Made by a program: the position numbers and the translations under genes. Below are positions 6,590 to 10,332 of a stretch of 10,332 bases of DNA, piece after piece. Under the pieces are notes generated by a model that was not told where the DNA came from, made no database searches, and saw only the letters and a program-made list of their open reading frames with translations. Each line of letters starts with the position of its first letter. Position 1 is the first letter of the stretch. The stretch is from Nitrospinaceae bacterium. GTDB taxonomy: Bacteria > Nitrospinota > Nitrospinia > Nitrospinales > VA-1. The DNA is taken from NCBI GenBank assembly GCA_029261675.1, contig JAJDBA010000153.1, forward strand, positions 1 through 10,332, read 5' to 3'.

Positions 6590-7750
6590 ATGAAGATTCA
6601 CGAATATCAAGCCAAAGAAATTCTCAGGAAATATAACGTTCCTGTGCCAAACGGAGTTTTGGTTTCAAAAAAATCGGAAGCTCCCGCAGCCGCTAAAAAA
6701 TTGGGCACCCCCGTTGTTGTTGTCAAAGCTCAGATTCATGCAGGAGGTCGAGGAAAAGGTGGAGGCGTCAAGCTAGCCAAAAGTCCTGCTGAAGCAGAAA
6801 AACATGCCGGGCAAATAATTGGAATGACTTTAGTCACGCCGCAAACCGGACCGGAAGGCCGTCTGGTTAAAAAGGTTTTAATAGAAGAAGGTATGGAGAT
6901 CGTCAAAGAACTCTATATGGGCATCTTGGTAGACCGAGAAACCAGTCGGGTTCTTATCATGGCGTCTGAAGCGGGAGGCATGGAGATCGAAGAAGTTGCA
7001 GCTGATACTCCTGAAAAAATCATTAAAGAAGTGGTGGATCCCGTAATCGGCGTCCAGCCTTATCTAGCACGGAAAATAGCTTTTGCCTTGAACCTGGAAG
7101 GTGCCGCTTTAAAAGCTATTATTCCCTTTATCATCAATCTCTACGATTCTTTCGTCAAAGAAGATTGCTCGATGCTGGAGATCAACCCTCTCGTCATAAC
7201 TTCTGACGATAGAGTCCTCGCCCTTGATGCAAAAGTAGATATAGATGACAATGCGATGTATCGGCATAAAGAGACGCAAGCCCTTCGCGATACGGATGAA
7301 GAAGACCCAACGGAAGTGGAAGCCAGCAAGTTCAACCTCAACTACATCAAGCTCGATGGAAATATTGGTTGTATGGTTAATGGCGCAGGACTGGCCATGG
7401 GCACCATGGACATCATTAAATTATCCGGCGGGGAACCAGCAAACTTCCTCGACGTTGGTGGCGGAGCCGATGAGGAGATGATAGAAAATGGATTTAGAAT
7501 CCTCATCTCAGACAAATCTGTAAAAGGAATTTTCATTAATATATTTGGCGGCATTCTTCGATGCGATGTATTGGCAAGAGGAGTGGTTGCTGCAACTAAA
7601 AAACTCCATATCAAAATTCCAGTTGTGGTTCGCATGGAAGGAACGAATATGGAAGAAGGGCACCAGATCCTCAAAGATTCCGGTCTCAATTTTCTTATTG
7701 GAGATGGAATGAAAGATGGCGCTCAAAAGGTGGTAAAAGCAATCAAATGA
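6590..7750 (+). CDS. sucC: Succinyl-CoA synthetase (ADP/GDP-forming) beta subunit
   Basis: This 386-residue protein is almost the same length as E. coli SucC. With SucD it interconverts succinyl-CoA and succinate with ATP/GTP formation, in the oxidative TCA cycle or, running backwards, in reductive CO2 fixation. An N-terminal ATP-grasp domain covers about 2-230 (MKIHEYQAKEILRKY; glycine-rich AQIHAGGRGKGGGVK near residue 50), with magnesium ligands N199 in MLEINPLV and D213 in LDAKVDIDD at the same numbers as in E. coli. The C-terminal CoA-ligase domain (about 260-385) includes NGAGLAMGTMD, FLDVGGGAD and IFINIFGGILRCD, the last forming the subunit contact near the phosphohistidine. The ATG at 6590 is the first start after an in-frame TAA at 6578; its ribosome binding site is poor (AAGAAA). 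Its end overlaps the sucD start as ATGA, implying translational coupling. Confidence 0.97.
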   Translation: MKIHEYQAKEILRKYNVPVPNGVLVSKKSEAPAAAKKLGTPVVVVKAQIHAGGRGKGGGVKLAKSPAEAEKHAGQIIGMTLVTPQTGPEGRLVKKVLIEEGMEIVKELYMGILVDRETSRVLIMASEAGGMEIEEVAADTPEKIIKEVVDPVIGVQPYLARKIAFALNLEGAALKAIIPFIINLYDSFVKEDCSMLEINPLVITSDDRVLALDAKVDIDDNAMYRHKETQALRDTDEEDPTEVEASKFNLNYIKLDGNIGCMVNGAGLAMGTMDIIKLSGGEPANFLDVGGGADEEMIENGFRILISDKSVKGIFINIFGGILRCDVLARGVVAATKKLHIKIPVVVRMEGTNMEEGHQILKDSGLNFLIGDGMKDGAQKVVKAIK

Positions 7751-8616
7751 GTATACTCGTAGACGAAAAAACCAGACTGATCACACAAGGTATCACCGGT
7801 CGTGAAGGAATGTTTCACACCGAGCAATCTATGAAATATGGCACCAAAGTTGTGGGTGGGGTTACTCCCGGCAAAGGCGGACAAACCGTAATCGGAAATG
7901 TTCCCGTTTTTAACACCGTCGCCGATGCCGCAAAAAGAACCAAAGCGAACGCAACCATGGTTTTTGTTCCACCACCTTTTGCAGCGGATGCAATTTTAGA
8001 AGCCGCCGATGCTGGCATCGAACTTATCATTTGTATCACTGAAGGTATTCCTGTCAGTGATATGGTGAATGTCCATAAATACCTGCAGGGAACCAATAGC
8101 AGACTGGTCGGCCCCAACTGCCCTGGAGTTATTTCTCCCGGTAAAGCAAAAATCGGAATTATGCCTGCACATATTCATAAAAAAGGAAATGTCGGAATCA
8201 TTTCTCGAAGTGGCACCCTTACCTATGAAGCCGTTGGGCAATTGACTGCACTTGGAATAGGCCAGTCCACCTGTGTAGGAATTGGCGGTGACCCAATCAT
8301 TGGCTCACGCTTCATTGATATATTGGAGCTCTTCCAAAAAGACCGTGGAACAAAAGCCATTTGTATGATTGGTGAAATTGGTGGAACAGCAGAAGATGAA
8401 GCTGCTTACTACATTAAAAAACATGTCACCAAGCCCGTTGTCGGATTTATTGCCGGGCAAACTGCCCCTCCAGGCCGTCGTATGGGACATGCAGGTGCCA
8501 TTATCTCAGGCGGACAAGGGACCGCTGAAGAAAAAATGAAGGTGATGAAGCGGTGCGGAATTAAAGTTGTGAAAAGTCCTGCCGACCTCGGAAAAACAAT
8601 TAAAAAAGTTCTCTAG
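7747..8616 (+). CDS. sucD: Succinyl-CoA synthetase alpha subunit
   Basis: This 289-residue protein is the partner of SucC and carries the phosphorylated histidine. A CoA-binding Rossmann domain fills residues 1-125 (QGITGREGMFHTEQ, YGTKVVGGVTPGKGG, then VFVPPPFAADAILEAADAGI and ICITEGIP). The ligase domain follows, with GPNCPGVISPGKAKIGIMP, ISRSGTLTYEA, GIGGDPIIGS and MIGEIGGTAE. The catalytic histidine is H248 in GRRMGHAGAIISGG, equivalent to H246 of E. coli. All motifs are intact and the length is typical. The ATG overlaps the last codon and stop of sucC by 4 bases, and an AAAGGTGG motif (7726-7733) lies a little far upstream, so coupling to sucC translation is likely. No other TCA or sucAB genes are adjacent, so flux direction cannot be deduced from the window. 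Confidence 0.97.
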   Translation: MSILVDEKTRLITQGITGREGMFHTEQSMKYGTKVVGGVTPGKGGQTVIGNVPVFNTVADAAKRTKANATMVFVPPPFAADAILEAADAGIELIICITEGIPVSDMVNVHKYLQGTNSRLVGPNCPGVISPGKAKIGIMPAHIHKKGNVGIISRSGTLTYEAVGQLTALGIGQSTCVGIGGDPIIGSRFIDILELFQKDRGTKAICMIGEIGGTAEDEAAYYIKKHVTKPVVGFIAGQTAPPGRRMGHAGAIISGGQGTAEEKMKVMKRCGIKVVKSPADLGKTIKKVL

Positions 8617-8644
8617 CCGGGCAAGCCCGGCGGGAACCTTTCCC
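8616..8644. terminator. Tandem hairpins between convergent sucD and DUF1841-like gene
   Basis: GCCGGG-CAAG-CCCGGC (8616-8631) forms a 6-bp GC stem whose first base is the last base of the sucD stop. It is followed at once by a second stem, GGGAA-CCT-TTCCC (8632-8644). On the plus strand no U-run follows. On the minus strand a run of six U (plus 8602-8607) comes about 8 bases after the GC stem, so it may better terminate the convergent minus-strand unit. A shared bidirectional terminator is the likely role. Confidence 0.55.
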
Positions 8645-8661
8645 CACTCTTAGCATGCAAC

Positions 8662-9117
8662 CTATTTGTCGCCCTCACTAGAGGGCGTATCTTCGTAAGA
8701 AAGATAATCCAGTCGGCTCTCATAATCCAGTTGGTCGAAAGGCTTGCCTTGCCTGAAACTCGAAAAGTGTAGATCTGCATAAATCGCAATGATGGCGTGC
8801 AGCACTTCATGCTCCTTCATATCCTGTTCACGCAATCTATTAAAGGTTTTTTCTACACATTCCGGTTGACCAGTACGAAGCTGGCTATCCACAATGGTAT
8901 GTAAAACCGTATGTACAAACGGACTGACGATCTCCCCATTTATCTCTTGTGGATAAGCAGCCATTTCTCCCATTGTCCAAATTTCTTCAAACTCCGGGTG
9001 AAGATCCATGACATGAGCAATACGTTCATCCAGTTCTTCAAGGTCACGGCCTTGCTGTCTGTCTGAGGCAACTCTTAAAATACGTGTTTGGGTTTCTTTA
9101 TCAAATTGCACAATCAA
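8662..9117 (-). CDS. DUF1841-like conserved protein
   Basis: Up to 151 residues, acidic and largely helical, with no signal peptide or membrane span. The middle resembles the DUF1841 family of unknown function: HPEFEEIW near residue 40, then SPFVHTVLHTIVDSQLRTGQ and a histidine-bearing helix KEHEVLHAIIAIYADLHF. The conserved histidines and acids (FVHTVLHTIVD, HEVLH) could suggest metal binding, but that is speculation. The longest frame begins with TTG at 9117 after an in-frame TAA. GTG two codons later (9109-9111) is at a better distance from the weak AGAG upstream, so the true start is uncertain by two codons. It lies 55 bases downstream of the 9173-9457 ORF on the same strand and is convergent with sucD. 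The family call is from memory of its pattern, not a search. Confidence 0.7.
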   Translation of the reverse strand: MIVQFDKETQTRILRVASDRQQGRDLEELDERIAHVMDLHPEFEEIWTMGEMAAYPQEINGEIVSPFVHTVLHTIVDSQLRTGQPECVEKTFNRLREQDMKEHEVLHAIIAIYADLHFSSFRQGKPFDQLDYESRLDYLSYEDTPSSEGDK

Positions 9118-9172
9118 TGACTCTATAGAAGGTTAATTTAGCTGTTCCTTTAATACTAAGATGCTTTGCAGG

Positions 9173-9457
9173 TCAAGGCGTTTCGGAGAAATGCGTTCTT
9201 CGGTCTTTTCCCTTATCACCATATACCATAAACACACGTTTGCCCTGCCGCATATGGTATTTCGCCCAAGCAGGAGATTTTCCTTCATAACTGGCATCGG
9301 GGTCTTCACCCTCTGCTTTCAAATAGTCTGGATAGTCCAACCCTGCATCGTAAGCATCCATTAGGAGGCATTCTGTAGTGAAACCTTTGCCAGCCAGAGC
9401 AATCTTACTAAGAAATTGTTCAATTTTTGTAGGGTCATTTATTTCAATAGGTTGCAT
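9173..9457 (-). CDS. Hypothetical small soluble protein (94 aa)
   Basis: I do not recognise this protein. It starts with ATG at 9457 and ends with TGA. It is polar and mixed in charge, with no membrane segment. The first half looks like a helical region (DPTKIEQFLSKIALAGKGF, then TECLLMDAYDAGLDYPDYLK); the second half is basic and aromatic (SPAWAKYHMRQGKRVFMVYG), ending in a charged tail. There is one cysteine. No clear Shine-Dalgarno precedes the ATG; its start overlaps the end of the upstream same-strand ORF by 19 bases, which could supply translational coupling if that ORF is real. It probably shares a transcript with the DUF1841-like gene 55 bases downstream. Amino acid composition is protein-like rather than that of a shadow frame, and no better ORF competes on either strand. 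Confidence 0.65.
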   Translation of the reverse strand: MQPIEINDPTKIEQFLSKIALAGKGFTTECLLMDAYDAGLDYPDYLKAEGEDPDASYEGKSPAWAKYHMRQGKRVFMVYGDKGKDRRTHFSETP

Positions 9458-9663
9458 GATAATTCTAGATCGGAATTTCGATTAAACCCGGCTAATTTGA
9501 CAGCCTGTTCAACCGATAGGTTATTTTTATAACGCAGTTTATGGAATAAACCTCTTGTTTCAGGTATATTAGCATATGCACTATACTCTTCAAAGCTTCC
9601 ATAGAAGAACAAGAGAAGAGCAAGAAAAACAGACCCTAATTTGAGATAAAAATGCTTATTCAA
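9439..9663 (-). CDS. Possible small secreted or membrane-anchored protein (74 aa)
   Basis: The product is not recognised. A lysine-containing N-terminus is followed by a hydrophobic run (LGSVFLALLLFFYG) and, slightly later, AYA, which could be a signal peptidase site; otherwise it is a membrane anchor. The remaining 40 or so residues are polar, with one cysteine. Against it: the only available start is TTG at 9661-9663 with no visible ribosome binding site, and it overlaps the divergent plus-strand gene by 12 bases at their starts. For it: the positively charged plus hydrophobic N-terminus is coherent and it is arranged like the first gene of a minus-strand run. I judge it somewhat less likely than not to be translated. 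Confidence 0.38.
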   Translation of the reverse strand: MNKHFYLKLGSVFLALLLFFYGSFEEYSAYANIPETRGLFHKLRYKNNLSVEQAVKLAGFNRNSDLELSCNLLK

Positions 9664-9975
9664 GACAATCTTTTTTTGACACGGTCCGACCCTTCAGGCC
9701 AGGGTGGGACGCAACTCATTTATCGCCTCAAAAACTATGGGTTAACCGCTGTGAGCCGTCCCCAGGAAGAAATCGCTATGATACACTGGGAAGTAGAAAT
9801 CGTTAAATTCAACGATGAAACGACAGCAAAATTTGAGATCTGCCATACTACGGAACTGGCAGACAAAACTCTCAAGTTTTATACCGATAAGTCCTTAAAT
9901 GAGTTCCTTGGAAAAGCTTTTCAATACTTTGAGGAGTTAGGTTCACTGGAGAAAATGTTACCCCAGGAGCCATAA
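9652..9975 (+). CDS. Hypothetical protein (107 aa)
   Basis: I do not recognise the family. The protein is cytoplasmic-looking, with no signal peptide or membrane span. A glycine-containing N-terminal segment (SDPSGQGGTQLIYRLKNYG) precedes alternating hydrophobic/polar stretches likely to be beta strands (IHWEVEIVKF, TAKFEICHT) and a C-terminal helix (LNEFLGKAFQYFEELGSLE). This suggests a small alpha/beta fold. The ATG at 9652 is preceded by a modest GAG at 9643-9645, 6 bases away, and an in-frame TAA lies at 9637. It is divergent from the minus-strand small-gene group and is followed by a hairpin at 9997-10023. Coding quality is good over the full length and no other frame competes. Confidence 0.7.
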   Translation: MLIQDNLFLTRSDPSGQGGTQLIYRLKNYGLTAVSRPQEEIAMIHWEVEIVKFNDETTAKFEICHTTELADKTLKFYTDKSLNEFLGKAFQYFEELGSLEKMLPQEP

Positions 9976-9996
9976 CCAGAAGGCAAGAGCCGAAAC

Positions 9997-10023
9997 CTCC
10001 ATAAAAGCACATTTTTTATGGGG
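9997..10023 (+). terminator. Hairpin after the 107-aa gene
   Basis: An extended stem pairs CTCCATAAAA (9997-10006) with TTTTATGGGG (10014-10023) across a 7-base loop: 10 pairs including one G-U. It lies 21 bases after the stop and just before the next promoter, the right place for a terminator. There is no U-run after the stem, only U-rich bases within its 3' arm, so efficiency as an intrinsic terminator is uncertain. Confidence 0.5.
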
Positions 10024-10030
10024 TTAGAGC

Positions 10031-10059
10031 TTGACAGTTCGCCGTATTGTTTCTAAAAT
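10031..10059 (+). promoter_or_regulatory. Near-consensus sigma-70 promoter for the gene at 10210
   Basis: A perfect TTGACA (10031-10036), optimal 17-base spacer and TAAAAT (10054-10059, five of six matches) make this the best sigma-70-type promoter in the window. Start of transcription would be near 10066, giving a leader of about 145 bases. A separate TATAAT at 10144-10149 lacks a -35 box at proper distance but could be a secondary start. Confidence 0.72.
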
Positions 10060-10092
10060 GCGCGTCTTTTTAGAGAAATCCACTGATACTTT

Positions 10093-10113
10093 TATGAAGC
10101 TTGTATCTTCATA
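10093..10113 (+). promoter_or_regulatory. Stem-loop in the 5' leader of the gene at 10210
   Basis: TATGAAG (10093-10099) and CTTCATA (10107-10113) form a perfect 7-bp stem with a 7-base loop, shortly after the predicted transcription start. GATAC just upstream and GTATC within the loop offer a competing pairing. This could stabilise the mRNA 5' end or regulate; no known riboswitch class is recognised. Confidence 0.4.
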
Positions 10114-10209
10114 TGCTTGTCAGCTTAATTAATTGATTTTCGTTATAATTTTTCACCAGAGTTATTTTTAATTCTGAGCACTGATATTTTGAAATTAAGG
10201 AGTTAAATC

Positions 10210-10332
10210 ATGGCAAATGTGGTTGGTAGTTCAGTTTGCAGAACAGCAGAGGATGAAGGCAAACCCGCGGATTGGGTACCTGGAGGCGAACAGCAAACAG
10301 TAGTTGATCCTATGAAAATGTTTCACGAGCTT
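10210..10332 (+). CDS. Unidentified protein, N-terminal 41 residues only (3' truncated)
   Basis: The ATG at 10210 follows a strong ribosome binding site, AAGGAG at 10197-10202, 7 bases away, and the frame stays open to the window edge. The visible start includes MANVVGSSVCRTAEDEGKP, then a segment with DWVPGGEQQ and a helix-like DPMKMFHEL. There is no signal peptide or membrane span, so a cytoplasmic enzyme or binding protein is likely. I cannot assign a family from this fragment. A near-consensus promoter, structured leader and strong ribosome binding site suggest high expression. Confidence 0.85.
   Translation, partial: MANVVGSSVCRTAEDEGKPADWVPGGEQQTVVDPMKMFHEL

Noticed and set aside
7141..8490. 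Minus-strand ORFs of 61-115 codons within sucC and sucD.
   Set aside because: They are antisense shadows of two genes whose catalytic residues are intact.
8613..8810. A 65-codon minus-strand ORF overlapping the DUF1841-like gene in another frame.
   Set aside because: It has no family resemblance and no ribosome binding site, and the overlapping frame is better supported.

Overview
The window is about 10.3 kb of a moderately AT-rich chromosome from a flagellated bacterium with a Gram-negative style gene set. The visible genes are core rather than accessory; I see no mobile element, tRNA, rRNA or CRISPR array. A radical SAM/SPASM protein ending in a PCP-reductase-like domain, an uninterrupted sucC-sucD pair and a hemerythrin-tailed chemoreceptor would fit a Nitrospinota/Nitrospirota-like or related aquatic lineage. 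That placement is a tentative inference.

Layout. Bases 1-741 (+) are the 3' end of a SPASM-type radical SAM gene. Bases 896-1546 (-) encode a small DEDDy 3'-5' exonuclease-like protein with an N-terminal QLGLF motif that looks like a sliding-clamp binding peptide. A sigma-28-like flagellar promoter at 1715-1742 leads into fliD (1795-3420) and fliS (3456-3884), the filament cap and the flagellin chaperone. Convergent to these is a 754-residue soluble chemoreceptor (3904-6168, -) with two PAS domains, an MCP signalling domain and a C-terminal hemerythrin domain with all seven iron ligands. A 421-base AT-rich intergenic stretch carries a sigma-70-like promoter for sucC-sucD (6590-8616, +), which overlap by 4 bases and encode succinyl-CoA synthetase.

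The right end is less well understood. Minus-strand ORFs at 8662-9117 (DUF1841-like), 9173-9457 and possibly 9439-9663 could form a short operon. A divergent 107-residue hypothetical gene (9652-9975, +) follows. A near-consensus promoter (TTGACA, 17-base spacer, TAAAAT) and a structured leader of about 145 bases then precede a gene cut off by the window end (10210 onward), whose first 41 residues I do not recognise.

Together the window mixes motility and chemotaxis (fliD, fliS, the MCP), central carbon metabolism (sucCD), probable cofactor maturation (radical SAM) and DNA metabolism (exonuclease). The strongest leads for follow-up are the clamp-motif exonuclease, the cytosolic PAS-PAS-MCP-hemerythrin receptor, the SPASM/PCP-reductase fusion, the uncharacterised small-gene cluster and the structured leader at the right edge.
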